The notes under the pieces were generated by a model. It ran no database searches, was not told the origin of the DNA, and saw nothing but the letters and a program-made list of their open reading frames with translations. Shown here piece after piece: positions 11,985 to 23,440 of a stretch of 64,000 bases of DNA. The DNA comes from Aquilaria yunnanensis (lineage: Eukaryota; Streptophyta; Magnoliopsida; Malvales; Thymelaeaceae): positions 75,269,751 to 75,333,750 of the forward strand of contig CM077596.1 of NCBI GenBank assembly GCA_039654915.1, in the 5' to 3' direction. The position numbers and the translations under genes were made by a program. Position 1 is the stretch's first letter. Every line of letters begins with the position of its first letter.

Positions 11985-12026
11985 AAGGTTCTCTTTGAAA
12001 CCTGTGTGAAGATCCAATTATCCACC

Positions 12027-15000
12027 ATGATAGCAAACAATGCAGCAGCACTCAACATCTCCCAGCCACAGATTCCAATCTTCCAAGGAGAAAACTATGA
12101 CTATTGGAGCATAAAGATGAAAACTTTATTCAAATCCCAAGATCTCTGGGAGCTTGTGGAGACTGGTTATTCGGCAGAAACCAGTGAAGGAGGAATGTTG
12201 AAGGAGAATCAGAAGAGGGACGCAAAAGCTCTCTTCTTTATACAACAGGCTGTGCATGAAAGCCTGTTCTCAAGAATTTCAGCAGCAGTAACAGCAAAGC
12301 AGGCCTGGGAGATTCTGCAGAAAGAATTCAAAGGCTCATCCCGAGTAATGGTAGTAAAGCTACAATCTCTGAAACGTGAGTTCGAGAACTTGCAAATGAA
12401 GGCCAATGAAACAGTCCAGGAGTACCTTGCAAGGGTATCATCCAATGTAAGTCAGATGAGAATTTATGGTGATCAAATCACTGATGAAACAGTGATCCTA
12501 AAGGTATTACGCAGTTTACATACCAAATTTGATCATGTTGTAGCTGCTATTGAGGAGTCGAAAGACCTCTCTAAAATGACTATTGATGAGCTAATGGGTT
12601 CTCTTCAAGCACATGAGGATAGAATTAACAGAAATCTTGTGAAAGAAGAGGATAGAGCATTTCAGGTGAAGGGGGAACAAGGAAATTACTCCTACAGAGG
12701 ACGAGGAAGAAGCAACTTCCGAGGAAGAGGTCGTGGCAGGTGGAGTAACATCCAATGCAATTACTGCAAGAAATATGGTCATCTTGAGAATGACTGTTGG
12801 TCCAAACCTGTTGAAGCACAATTCGCAAAAAGAAGTGATGAAGGAGAGGACTTCCTGTTTATGACATATGTAAACACACAAGACACAAGTGCTGATGTGT
12901 GGTATCTTGACAGCGCATGCTCAAACCACATGACTGGAAGAAAGGACAAGTTCAAAAGCCTTGATGAAAGCCAGAAAACGCAGGTGAGGCTTGGAGATAA
13001 CAAACCAATACAAGTTGAAGGGCAAGGTACAGTTATTATTGGTACTGTAAATGGAAAGGAAAAACTGTTAAAGGATGTTCACTATGTTCCCTCCTTGGCT
13101 CATAATCTAATAAGTGTAGGACAATTGGTTACAAGTGGACACTCGGTTGAGTTTAATAGAGAATCATGCATGGTTAAAAGACAAGATTCAAATGAGATTC
13201 TGCTGCAAGTTTCTATGACTTCAAATCATATGTTTCCTGTTGATTTTTCGGATGCTAAACAAGTGTGTTTCATGAGTAGCAAAGAGATTAACAGTGAAAC
13301 ATGGCGTCATCGATATGGCCACCTGAATATGAGAGGACTTCAACTACTCAGCAATAAGAGCATGGTGATTGGCTTACCACCAATTAAACAACTGGAATAC
13401 GTCTGTGAGAGTTGTGCACTTGGCAAGCAAGCCAAGAAACCATTTCCAGTAGGGAAATCAAAACGAGCCACAGATAAACTAGAGCTTGTTCATGCAGACT
13501 TATGTGGACCAATGAAGACTGACTCACTGTGTGGAAGTAAGTACTTTATGTTATTGATTGATGACTACTCACGAATGTGTTGGGTATTTTTCTTGAAGTT
13601 CAAGTCAGAAGCTTTTGAGAACTTTGCCAAATTTAAAGCTATGGCAGAAACACAATCAAGTCAACTTCTCAAAGTTTTGAGGACTGACAGAGGAGGAGAG
13701 TTTCTCTCAGCAGAATTCCAAAACTACTGTGAAAAACATGGAATCAAGCATGAGCTTACAGCACCATATACTCCAGAGCAAAATGGAGTAGCTGAACGGA
13801 AAAACCGAACATTGGTTGAAATGGCACGCTGCATGTTGAAAGCAAGAGGACTGGCAGATAAATTCTGGGCTGAGGGAGTTGCAACTGCAGTATATATCTC
13901 AAATCTGTCTCCAACGAAAGCAGTATGGGATCAAACTCCATTTGAAGCCTGGACAGGTATCAAACCAAGTGTAAGTCACTTGAAAGTATTTGGATGCGTC
14001 TGTTATGCTTTAGTGACAGCTGATCGACATAAGCTTGAGAGTAAATCACAGAAATATATATTTATTGGCTACTGCTCTAACACTAAAGCTTATCGCTTAT
14101 TTGATCCTGTCAAAGAAAGAGTTGTTGTTAGTAGGAATGTTATTTTTGAAGAAAATCTGAGTTGGGAAGACAGTGAGGATCGAAGAATAGCAGTCCCTCA
14201 GCTGCAACTTGAACAAGGAAAAGAACCAGAGTCAGAAGCAGAAGCATGGAGTCCTGGAAGTTCACATCTATCAACACCAACTCGAAATAAAGAACAATTC
14301 GAAGAGACAGAGTCACCACCGGTAAAATTCAAATCATTAAAAGATATCTATTCAGCTGCCTCTTATGCTTTTCTTGTGGAGGATCCAGTTACAGCACAGG
14401 AGGCAATAGCGAAGGAGGAATGGCAAGAGGCTATGGATGATGAGATACGTGCCATCAGAGAAAATCAAACATGGGAACTAGTGGACCTGCCAGAGGGAAA
14501 GAGTTCCATTGGACTGAAATGGATCTTCAAAACCAAGTATCATACAGATGGAAGTATTCTGAAGCACAAAGCTAGATTGGTGGCAAAGGGATATGCTCAG
14601 CAGCAGGGAGTGGACTTCAATGAAGTGTTTTCGCCAGTAGCCAGATTTGAGACAATCAGAGTGATACTAGCAGTTGCTGCACAACACGGCTGGAAAGTAT
14701 TCCAACTGGACATCAAGTCTGCATTCTTAAATGGAGAACTTCAAGAAGAAGTATATGTTGACCAACCAGAAGGCTACATTAATTCCAGGATGCCAAACAA
14801 AGTCTACAGACTAAAGAAAGCACTATATGGACTGAAACAGGCTCCAAGGGCCTGGTATAGCAAGATAGATATGTTCTTTCTTGAATTGGGGTTTCAGCGC
14901 AGCCAAAATGAACCCACTCTCTACACAAAAAGACAAGGAAATGAAGCATTTATGGTGGTGAGCTTATACGTTGATGATATATTATATACTGGGACATCTA

Positions 15001-15968
15001 TGAAGTTGGTGTCAGATTTCAAAGTGGCAATGATGAGAAGGTTTGACATGACTGATCTGGGAGAACTTCACTACTTTCTTGGGTTGGAAATACGACAGTC
15101 ATGTACAGGAGTATTCTTATGTCAACAAAAGTACACTGAGGACATACTGAAGCAATTCAATATGAAGCAGTGCAAAGTTGCAGCCTCTCCCATGAACACC
15201 AACGATAGACTGCAGCTAGAAGATGGGACAGAACCAGCTGACCAACAAAGATTCAGAAGCTTAGTGGGAAGACTGATTTATCTCACTCACACTCGGCCAG
15301 ATATCAGTTTCTCAGTTGGATTAGTATCCAGATTTATGCACAAGCCAAGTAAGCATCATCTAGGAGCTGCAATGAGGATCCTTCGTTATTTGGCTGGAAC
15401 AACAGGCCATGGAATATGGTACAGCAGAAGTTCAGAATTTAAGCTTAGAGGGTACTCAGACAGTGATTGGGCAGGATCAAATGATGATCGAAAGAGTACT
15501 ACTGGCAATATCTTTCTGGTTGGGTCAAGCTTGATTTCGTGGAGCTCAAAGAAACAACTTGTAGTTGCCTTGTCTTCCACTGAAGCTGAATATATATCAG
15601 TTACAAGTGCAGCATGTCAAGCCATATGGTTGAGAAGGATGTTGTCTGACTTAGATCAGAATCAGGAGCAAGCTACTGAGATCTTTTGTGACAACCAGTC
15701 TACCATAGCTCTCTCTAAAAATCCAGTTATGCATGGGAGAACAAAGCATGTGGAGATAAAATTTCATTTTGTTCGAGAACTGGTTTTAAATGGAGAGGTT
15801 GATGTAAAGTTCTGTTCATCTAAAGATCAACTGGCAGATCTCTTGACCAAAGCCTTAACTCCTGCTAAGCATGAATTTCTTCGACTTCAACTTGGAATTA
15901 ATCCTTTTGAATCAAGGGGGAGTGTTGGAGGAGTGATTCGAAAGGAAGAAGAAGATCAGACAGTTTAG
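12027..15968 (+). CDS. Copia gag-pol polyprotein
   Basis: A 1313-aa open frame counted from the first ATG after the PBS (MIANNAAALN); the frame is open further upstream into the LTR, but that part is not gag-like. Domains in order: UBN2/DUF4219-type gag (about 10-200); zinc knuckle CNYCKKYGHLENDC (about 243); aspartic protease site YLDSACSNHM (about 293); GAG-pre-integrase HHCC with CESCALGKQ (about 460); integrase with LVHADLCGP, LRTDRGGEF and NGVAERKNRT (490-600); reverse transcriptase with FLNGELQEEVYVDQPEGY and YVDDILY (about 980); RNase H with LSSTEAEY and DLLTKAL (1180-1275). The stop codon lies 46 bases inside the 3' LTR, so the last residues are LTR-encoded. No frameshift or stop is seen; the protein looks competent for transposition. 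Confidence 0.97.
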   Translation: MIANNAAALNISQPQIPIFQGENYDYWSIKMKTLFKSQDLWELVETGYSAETSEGGMLKENQKRDAKALFFIQQAVHESLFSRISAAVTAKQAWEILQKEFKGSSRVMVVKLQSLKREFENLQMKANETVQEYLARVSSNVSQMRIYGDQITDETVILKVLRSLHTKFDHVVAAIEESKDLSKMTIDELMGSLQAHEDRINRNLVKEEDRAFQVKGEQGNYSYRGRGRSNFRGRGRGRWSNIQCNYCKKYGHLENDCWSKPVEAQFAKRSDEGEDFLFMTYVNTQDTSADVWYLDSACSNHMTGRKDKFKSLDESQKTQVRLGDNKPIQVEGQGTVIIGTVNGKEKLLKDVHYVPSLAHNLISVGQLVTSGHSVEFNRESCMVKRQDSNEILLQVSMTSNHMFPVDFSDAKQVCFMSSKEINSETWRHRYGHLNMRGLQLLSNKSMVIGLPPIKQLEYVCESCALGKQAKKPFPVGKSKRATDKLELVHADLCGPMKTDSLCGSKYFMLLIDDYSRMCWVFFLKFKSEAFENFAKFKAMAETQSSQLLKVLRTDRGGEFLSAEFQNYCEKHGIKHELTAPYTPEQNGVAERKNRTLVEMARCMLKARGLADKFWAEGVATAVYISNLSPTKAVWDQTPFEAWTGIKPSVSHLKVFGCVCYALVTADRHKLESKSQKYIFIGYCSNTKAYRLFDPVKERVVVSRNVIFEENLSWEDSEDRRIAVPQLQLEQGKEPESEAEAWSPGSSHLSTPTRNKEQFEETESPPVKFKSLKDIYSAASYAFLVEDPVTAQEAIAKEEWQEAMDDEIRAIRENQTWELVDLPEGKSSIGLKWIFKTKYHTDGSILKHKARLVAKGYAQQQGVDFNEVFSPVARFETIRVILAVAAQHGWKVFQLDIKSAFLNGELQEEVYVDQPEGYINSRMPNKVYRLKKALYGLKQAPRAWYSKIDMFFLELGFQRSQNEPTLYTKRQGNEAFMVVSLYVDDILYTGTSMKLVSDFKVAMMRRFDMTDLGELHYFLGLEIRQSCTGVFLCQQKYTEDILKQFNMKQCKVAASPMNTNDRLQLEDGTEPADQQRFRSLVGRLIYLTHTRPDISFSVGLVSRFMHKPSKHHLGAAMRILRYLAGTTGHGIWYSRSSEFKLRGYSDSDWAGSNDDRKSTTGNIFLVGSSLISWSSKKQLVVALSSTEAEYISVTSAACQAIWLRRMLSDLDQNQEQATEIFCDNQSTIALSKNPVMHGRTKHVEIKFHFVRELVLNGEVDVKFCSSKDQLADLLTKALTPAKHEFLRLQLGINPFESRGSVGGVIRKEEEDQTV
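15914..15922 (+). other. Copia polypurine tract
   Basis: AAGGGGGAG directly before the 3' LTR, within the end of the coding frame; primes plus-strand synthesis in LTR elements. Confidence 0.85.
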
Positions 15969-16193
15969 CTGCAGATTTAGTGAATCTTGCACGTTTCTTT
16001 CAGTTAACGTTTCTTTCTGTTAAGTAGAAGAGTTTCAATAGGAATGCATTTCCTTGTTTTAAGCAAATCAGTTGTAAACTTTCTTTATTTAAGTTCCAGT
16101 TAATCAATAAAGTTCAAGTAGTGGATGCAATTCATGTTCATTCTCTTGTGTTCCATTCTCTGTTTCATCTTTATCACTCAATTCGATCCAACA
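15923..16193 (+). repeat. Copia 3' LTR
   Basis: 271 bp, no difference from the 5' LTR seen by eye. It is followed by TCAGT (16194-16198) and the resumed PME2 exon 1. Confidence 0.95.
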
Positions 16194-17957
16194 TCAGTAA
16201 TTCTCTGGCCATGTTGAGTAAGATTCCGGGGGTTGAGAAACCAGCTGGGAAGGCTTTTCCAGTGGAAAATGGGTTCCCGAGGTGGATGAAGTGGAAGGAT
16301 CGGAAGCTGCTGCAGGCGGCGGTGAGTGATGCCAAGTACGACTTGGTGGTGGCCAAAGATGGCAGTGGAAATTTCACGACTATCACTGAGGCGGTGGCCG
16401 CGGCTCCAAATAATAGTAACACCAGGTTAAACTAATCCTACTGCTTTGGTTTGACTGGGATTAAACAGTAATTAATTAATGACCATATAACTGATGACAA
16501 TATAATATATATTTGTATGTTAGGCCTGTGATATATATAAAAGCAGGAACGTATTTTGGGAATGTGGAGGTGGATAAGAATAAGAGAAATGTGATGTTTT
16601 TAGGGGACGGAATGGGAAAGACGGTGGTGAAGGCGAGCAGGAACGTACGTAGTTGATGGCTGGACGACTTTCCGGTCAGCCACAGTGGGTCAGTGCTTAC
16701 CACTTACATTGCTACTCCTTAACTTAGTTAACTCCTACTGCGTACTATAGCATATTAACGCAACTGATTCCCATTAAATGCTTCATTAAATGCTTACTTA
16801 AAAGAACTTATCTCCTACATAGAACTTTAACTTGACGAGCTCTTGTATGCATCGGCTTATCCTTGTCGGTGGCCTACCGCGGGCGCCCGATCGACTGGCA
16901 CTGCCCACGGCCACGACTGATTCTGTCGGAAAGACTGGACCTATGTCAATTTCTTCTTCTGTAATAAGAACACTTCAAAATGCGCCACTCCGTGATCACA
17001 TGCTCTATCTACACAAAAATTGAATATCGTGCGTTGCCTCTTCGTGGGACTTGGGGTCTACCAATGCATTAATTGATTAATGTGCTCAATACTAATCCTG
17101 TAGCTAACTTGATTTAGCTGTTTAAGTTATCACTAATGCAACATTGATATCCAAAATACTCCTCTAATTGGTTTGGTTTTGGTCCTAACTAATGCAAGCT
17201 AATAATTGATTATTTAACAATCATAATTAACCTTTCCGCTTCATGTCTTATAGCAGTGGTGGGGAACGGATTCATTGCAAAGGGAATGACATTCGAGAAC
17301 TCCACTGGCCTAAGCAAGCACCAAGCGGTGGCGCTGCGGTGCGGCGTCGACTTCTCCGCCTTCTATCAGTGTAGCTTCGTTGCCTTTCAAGACACACTCT
17401 ACACCCACTCCCTCCGCCCGTTCTACAGCAACTGCGAAATCTACGGCACCATCGACTTTATCTTTGGCAACGCAGCCGTCGTCTTTCAGAACTGCAACCT
17501 CTACGCCCGCAAACCTTGGCGTGAACCAGAAAAACATCTTCATCGCCCAAGGCAGAGAAGACCCCAACCAGAACACTGGAATCTCGCTCCTCGGTTGCAA
17601 GTTCGCCGCTTCCTCGGATTTAGCTCCAGTGACGAACCAGTTCAAGACGTACCTGGGACGGCCGTGGAAGCTGTACCCGCGGACGGTGGTGATGAAGTCG
17701 TTGATCGAAGATGTGGTTGACCCGGCGGGGTGGCTGGAGTGGAACGGGACGGATGGGCTAAGCACGCTGTATTAGTGTATTATGGGGAGTACATGAACCG
17801 CGGGCTGGGCTCCAACACATCGGGCAGGGTCACCTGGCCCGGGTTTAGAGTAATCAATAGCTCCACCGAAGCAATCCAGTTCACGGTTGGGCCTTTTATT
17901 CAGGGAAAGGAGTGGCTTAATTCTACTACTGTGCCTTACTATTTGGGCCTACTTTGA

Positions 17958-20900
17958 CCCACTTATTGGCTTTATCAGTTTGGGCTTCATGAGGCGAATT
18001 AAGGCCCAAAATCCTAGAATGGTTCGAGTTGTGGTTTTTAGAGATGTTTCGTCTGAATAAGAATGTACGGGATACCTTTCATTACGATAGCAATAATGAG
18101 AAAAACTCGATTAAATTAACTACATAATAAATTATTAATTTTTTATGCACTTGCAATTATGATAAAACCAATTGGTGATTCACCTTTTGATAGGTTAGAC
18201 TATCTCCAAATGCATACACAGTTTCGCCGATATAGAATTTATAAGTCCTCCCTGGATAAAGCCATATAAATGGTCTTTACATATGTGTTCTTGCAACTCA
18301 TCCAATATATATGCAAGATTAATAATCAATTAACCACAAAACATCCACCACTAAAAGCCTTTAAAAAGCCATGTAAAGACGTTAAATAAAAAGTTGATCT
18401 AAAACCACAGAAAATTTAGTAATAGGTTTGATATCAAGCGACAGCTTGGACATTTAGAATTTACTATAGATTTTGTATAAACCATAGTTAGCTACTATCA
18501 TACAATTAACCACATTAACTGTTTGTGCTCTCCTGACTCACTTGCATATCAAATGACAGCTTGCACATCTACAATTTAAAAAATAGTACATAAAAAGTAA
18601 AAGCAGAAAGTGAATGAAAATTGTTTTCTATGTCCAAAAGCATTCTTAATGATCTGCTCAAATACGCTTCCAATAAACTATTACCATGAAACAATGAGAT
18701 AATCTCTCCATATCTACCAAACGATGCTGAATTGTGCTTTCCTCTTTTTACTTTTGCGTGTACAGACTGCGACTCACAGAAGGAATTTTCAACTTTTTTT
18801 GGCATGCACGTAATGTACATGTTATTCCATTCTCCGGGCCAAATAATATAACGGCTAACGGCTGTTTTCCCATATCCATTCCACACACCCCCCACACACA
18901 CACACACAACACAACACCAACTATTGTAGACTCATGAATAAAAACTTTAATTAATTTGGCCCTACAGTTACGTCATTTTGAAGACTACAGATGATCTTTT
19001 GCTTTTAAAGTTCTTACAAGTTGTTGCTTGGTAGTCTTGTTTTGTGTTTAAGTCGTTGTTCTGGTTGATTTTGTTTGTCAGAGTGTTTGGGCGTTAATAT
19101 AGTAATACTCTACTCACATTTCCCACTGCTTCCATATCAGAATATTTTACACTTTTTTCTTTTGTGTAAATATTATTGATGATGTATAATGTAAATAAAT
19201 TAGACATATTTATCGAATATTAACATTTTATATTTAGTATATTTGGAAGAATATGTATAATTAGAGACAGCGTTAATTACAAGTATTTTGATACATACAA
19301 AATAGAAATAATGACAAATTTTGCAAGGGTTGCCGTACGTTGTGCATGCCATTTATATCCTGCTGACAACTTATTTAAGTACGTTAGTATTCAAGACTCT
19401 CTGCGGTTCATTTAGCATTAAGCTGAATTAATTCAAAATAATTTATTTTAATTTTTATTTTCTATTAAAATACATTAATGTCATTTGAAGACTAATACTA
19501 TATAGCTATAAAAATCCATTTCAGTAATTTTATAATTTAATTAATTTTTATTAATTTTTCTTCTTTCTATGTTGATTAAGTAAAGAATTATAAAAATTCA
19601 ATTATGTTGTACAAAATATTTTTAAATGAACAACTAAGTATTAGTTTCAAAACTATATATTAATTCTGAAAAAAATAAAAATAAACTGAAATTTTTAAGA
19701 GACTCGATCTTGAACATTTCAAAAGACTTCCTAAATAAACAAAACAAAAGACCAATGCTCTAAAGATTCTCCCTTCGTACGAATAAACATTTTGTGAATT
19801 CGAACTAACGAGAACTGGTTACTCCCACATGAAACATGCATGACGCATGTAGTTACTTTCACCACAGTATTTTCAAGTAACTAATTAGATATATGTACTT
19901 ATTGATTGAGTGCTTTATTTTCGGGAAAAAAATATTGATAGACTATTTTAAATTTTTTTAGTGGATTTCACAATCTATACGTACATTAATTAAGAGAAGT
20001 CAACCAAAATACCAATAAATTACAAATACACAAATCTACTCTTATTTTGAAAAAAAAAATTAATTAAATTAAATCTATATTTATTCTTTTTCTTTAAAGA
20101 TAATTAAATCTCTATATGTTATTTTTCAAAGATAATTAAAAACCAGCATTCTGAAAGTTAAGAACAAGATACATTCATTCAAGAACACAATTCAAATTCC
20201 TTTTCTTTGAAACTCTCTGTTTATTATTTTTTATAGAGAGAACTAAATCTCTATATATTACATACATTGTTACCCATCTGGAAATTTGATCTAAATAAAT
20301 TTGACGGTTTATTTAAATTGAATTAATGTTATATAATTGAACAAACTCAAAATAAGACATAGATTGATATATACTACGCCCTCCATCCCAAAACCTTTGC
20401 TACATTTGTTTTCAGTAATTAATCTAAGATTTTTTATTTTCAACATTTTAATATATAAATAAAAAATCTTTATATATAAATGATAAATAAATACATGTAG
20501 TTTCTAAATATATATATATATTTAATTTTTTCTAACAAACAATAATATGAAAAAAATCAAGTCAAAATATAACAAAAAGTCAAATGAAGTAAAAATTTTG
20601 GGACGGATAGAGTACATGGTATACGTGTTTTTCAAGGCAACAGTCTCTAATTAAAGCTGTGACTGTTGGTATGATGGATACAAGAAGGGCCAAATTAGTT
20701 ATTACTAGTACTACTTACAAAATCAAATACCAGCTGGGATGGAGCAGCTAGTCTTGAGACCGCAGCTAAATCATCTTTTTAAGCTTAGCTTATATATATA
20801 TATAGTTTTTTTTATAAACATTAGAGGTTTGAATAATTTATTTAATGGTGGAAATTAAGCTGCTGAAGCTAAAAACTAAAAATTATCATTGGATAATTTT

Positions 20901-21351
20901 TTTAAAACTATAACACAAATTAATAATGCTAATAGCAAATAAGGTTATAGTTGAATCTTAAACAATAACTATATCTGGCAAACGGGACTGATTGAATAAT
21001 TCTTTTCTTGGAGCTTTTGAAGATTCGGGGGACTACTTTTGCATTTGTTGAACCCCGAGAAGAATCAAATTCTTTGCTTAAAGTACTGTTGAACAAGTAG
21101 AGTGTAATTTTCCACAAGAAAGTGATAGGTTGTATGTAGACATGAGAAAAATGCATGGTGCCTGCGGCTCAAAATCACTAAAAGCACAACACCCTGATGA
21201 CACACAGACAGATATGCCCGTCTCTTGCCCTTCATCTTGCACTCTACTCAACTCCACCTTATTTAACCCCCCCGCCCATAACCACCGTCCACCACATCCA
21301 CACCGGTCATATCTGTAATTATAATCTCTCTCACCCCAAACCAAACCAAGC
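17958..21351. other. PME2-PME3 intergenic region
   Basis: No gene supported. AT-rich throughout. 17958-18100 is the former PME2 3' UTR. 18885-18915 is a short CA-rich run. The only recognisable insertion is the MITE at 20372-20614. The last 100 bases before PME3 include CTTATTTAAC (near 21258), a TATA-like word similar to that of PME1/PME2. Short frames here have no recognisable domain. Confidence 0.5.
20372..20614. mobile_element. Stowaway-like MITE
   Basis: A 243-bp element with ends TACTACGCCCTCCATCCCAA and, inverted, TACTCTATCCGTCCCAAAAT; the inverted similarity continues into TTTGCTACATTTG/TTTACTTCATTTG. TA at each end fits the mariner target site. Non-coding. Confidence 0.8.
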
Positions 21352-23440
21352 ATGTCCAAACCCACTTCAACAATGCTCTTCATAATTTTTCTATTATCTG
21401 CCGTAACCCACCCCACAGGCGCCATCTCCACCTTCCACCTCCACAAACACCTCCAAGTGGCCCACTCCCTATGCTCAGGCACACCCTACCCTGACCTCTG
21501 CGTCTCCACCCTGTCCTCCCTCACAGAACTCGACACCGCTGACTCTTCCCAAGCCGTCGCTGCCTCCGTGGACCAAGCCATCTCCGGAGCTGAGCAATCC
21601 AGCTTGGACATCTCTAAACAACAGAACAACCCGTCCGCCAAACCTGTAGAAAAGGAAGCCCTTAAAGACTGCTCCGAGGTTCAGAAATCCACCATCTCCG
21701 GCCTCAACTCCACCCGCTCCCAACTCACCTCCGATGCAAAGGCCGCGAGTGCCTCTCAAGACGTCGCGACGCAGTTCAGCGCCGGCATGACGAACCAGGG
21801 CACGTGCGGAGATGGCTTTTCCTACAACCACGGCAGTGTGAGTGACTCCATCGCCCCCGGTCTCTCCAACGTTTCTAAGCATATCAGTAACGGCCTGGCC
21901 TTGTTGAAAAACGTTCCGGGCTCCAATCAATCAGCCCAGGAGGCTTTCCAGGTGGAGAGTGGATTTCCCAGCTGGATGACACGCAAGGATCGGAGACTGC
22001 TGCAGGCGCCGGTGGAAAACACCAAGTACCATTTGGTCGTCGCCAAAGACGGCTCCGGAGATTTTACTACCATCACTCAAGCCGTGGCTGCGGCGCCAGA
22101 CTATAGTCAGACCAGGTTCGGTTCCTTCAATGCGTTGCTAAGTCACTTAATTAATTTTTTATTACTAGTAAAGACTGTACTAAATAATTTTTAATGTTTA
22201 TTTATAGCTAGTAAGTAGTATTATCTTCGTCTTGTAAAATTTATTCTCTTTATTATTTATAGTAATTAATTCATAATTTTTTATATAAAAATAAATTTTT
22301 TTATATAAAAATAGTACTTTATAGACTTTAGTTTATAAATTTATTTTTTAAAATTTATTTATAATATCAATTAATATAAATATATTTAAATTAAATTTTA
22401 GTAAAAAAAAAAAAGATAAAAGGACCAACTTTTATAATATGTTTGTGAATATTATATATACAGGTTTGTGATATACATAAAAGCAGGAGTATATCTTGAG
22501 AATGTTGAGGTAGGGGAGTCGAAGAGAAAGTTGATGTTTGTCGGGGATGGGATCGGGAAGACGGTGGTGAAGGCCAGCCGGAGCCGCCTTGGTGGCTGGA
22601 CAACTTACCGCTCAGCCACAGTTGGTCAGTACTACCATTGTTTTTTTCAGAAAAAAGAAATTATTGCCATCAATTCCAACATAAATTTAAGTCTACTACT
22701 TAACTAATCAAACGCCGGTAAATTAAAAATCTACTTCAATATTTGCAGCCGTGGTGGGGAGGGAATTCGTAGCAAAGGGAATCACGTTCGAGAACTCTGC
22801 CGCCCAAAGCAAGCGCCAAGCGGTGGCTCTGCGGTGCAACGCCGATTTCTCCGCCTTCTACAAATGCAGCTTCGTTTCCTACCGAAACACCCTCTACACC
22901 CACTCCTTCCGCCAGTTCTACCGTGACTGCGACATCTACGGCACCGTAGACTCCATCTTCGGCAACGCCGCTGTGGTCTTCCAGAACTGCAATCTCTACG
23001 CCCGCAAGCCCTACGACAGCCAGAACAATACCTTCACCGCCCAGGAAAGAGGAGACCCCAACCAGAACACCGGAATCTCCCTACTCAACTGCAAGATCGC
23101 CGCCGCCGACGACTTGGCCCCAGTGAAGCACAATTTCAAGACGTACCTGGGACGGCCCTGGGGCAAGTACTCAAGGACGGTGGTGATTAAATCCTACATC
23201 GACGATGTGGTTGATCCGGCGGGGTGGCTGGAGTGGAAAGGAACGTTCGCGCTGAACACGTTGTATTATGGGGAGTACATGAATAGTGGGCCGGGCTCCA
23301 ACACCAAAGGCCGGGTCACCTGGCCCGGGTTCAGGGTGATCAATAGCACCTCCGAGGCCAGCCAGTTCACGGTTGAACGTCTTATTCAGGGAAACAAGTG
23401 GCTCAATTCTACTACCGTGCCTTTCGATGTGGGCCTCTGA
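21352..23440 (+). CDS. PME: Pectin methylesterase with altered catalytic motif (PME3)
   Basis: Three exons (21352-22115, 22464-22624, 22749-23440) with GT-AG introns join to 538 aa. An N-terminal hydrophobic segment (about 8-24) is a signal peptide/anchor. A PMEI pro-domain follows, with Cys at 41 and 50 and two more (KDC, TCGDGF), then the RRLL subtilase processing site and the pectinesterase domain ([17 protein letters not shown]). Kept: GVYLENV, QAVALR, the nucleophile Asp376 in GTVDSIFG, Arg444 and Trp446 in LGRPW. Changed: the usual QDTLY is RNTLY (Arg354, Asn355), so both the oxyanion-hole Gln and the acid/base Asp are missing; DFIFG is DSIFG. Normal PMEs remove methyl esters from pectin in the wall. 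With these changes the product is probably inactive, or acts only through its PMEI part. It is the only complete PME of the cluster. Confidence 0.92.

Larger units (their letters stand above)
11699..16193 (+). mobile_element. Intact Ty1/Copia LTR retrotransposon
   Basis: A complete 4495-bp element with two 271-bp LTRs (11699-11969 and 15923-16193) that are identical by eye, TG...CA ends and a perfect TCAGT target duplication. A primer-binding site and purine tract lie in the usual places. One long uninterrupted reading frame encodes gag, protease, integrase, reverse transcriptase and RNase H in Copia order. Identical LTRs mean a very recent insertion. It interrupts PME2 exon 1 in the sense direction. 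Confidence 0.97.
11214..17957 (+). pseudogene. PME: Pectin methylesterase pseudogene split by a Copia element (PME2)
   Basis: Homologous to PME1 and PME3 with the same three-exon plan. Exon 1 (11214-16425) is broken by frameshifts in the first 250 bases and by the Copia element at 11699-16193. Around the insertion the frame reads ...CNISRHVS | SNSLAMLSKIPG..., and it goes on through RKLL to DGSGNFTTITEAVAAAP. Exon 2 (16524-16688) carries a tandem CGTA duplication (16644-16651) that shifts the frame just before the conserved GWTTF region. Exon 3 (17254-17957) keeps [19 protein letters not shown] and LGRPW, so the catalytic residues are all there, but it shifts frame after YARKP (about 17515). 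It also has an 8-bp insertion with a stop just after STLY (about 17772). Introns are GT-AG. It would have been a group-2 PME with a PMEI pro-region. No functional protein is expected. Confidence 0.9.

Noticed and set aside
11901..12026. N-terminal extension of the Copia polyprotein into the 5' LTR
   Set aside because: It spans LTR, PBS and leader, so it cannot be part of gag in the genomic RNA as usually initiated; gag starts at 12027.
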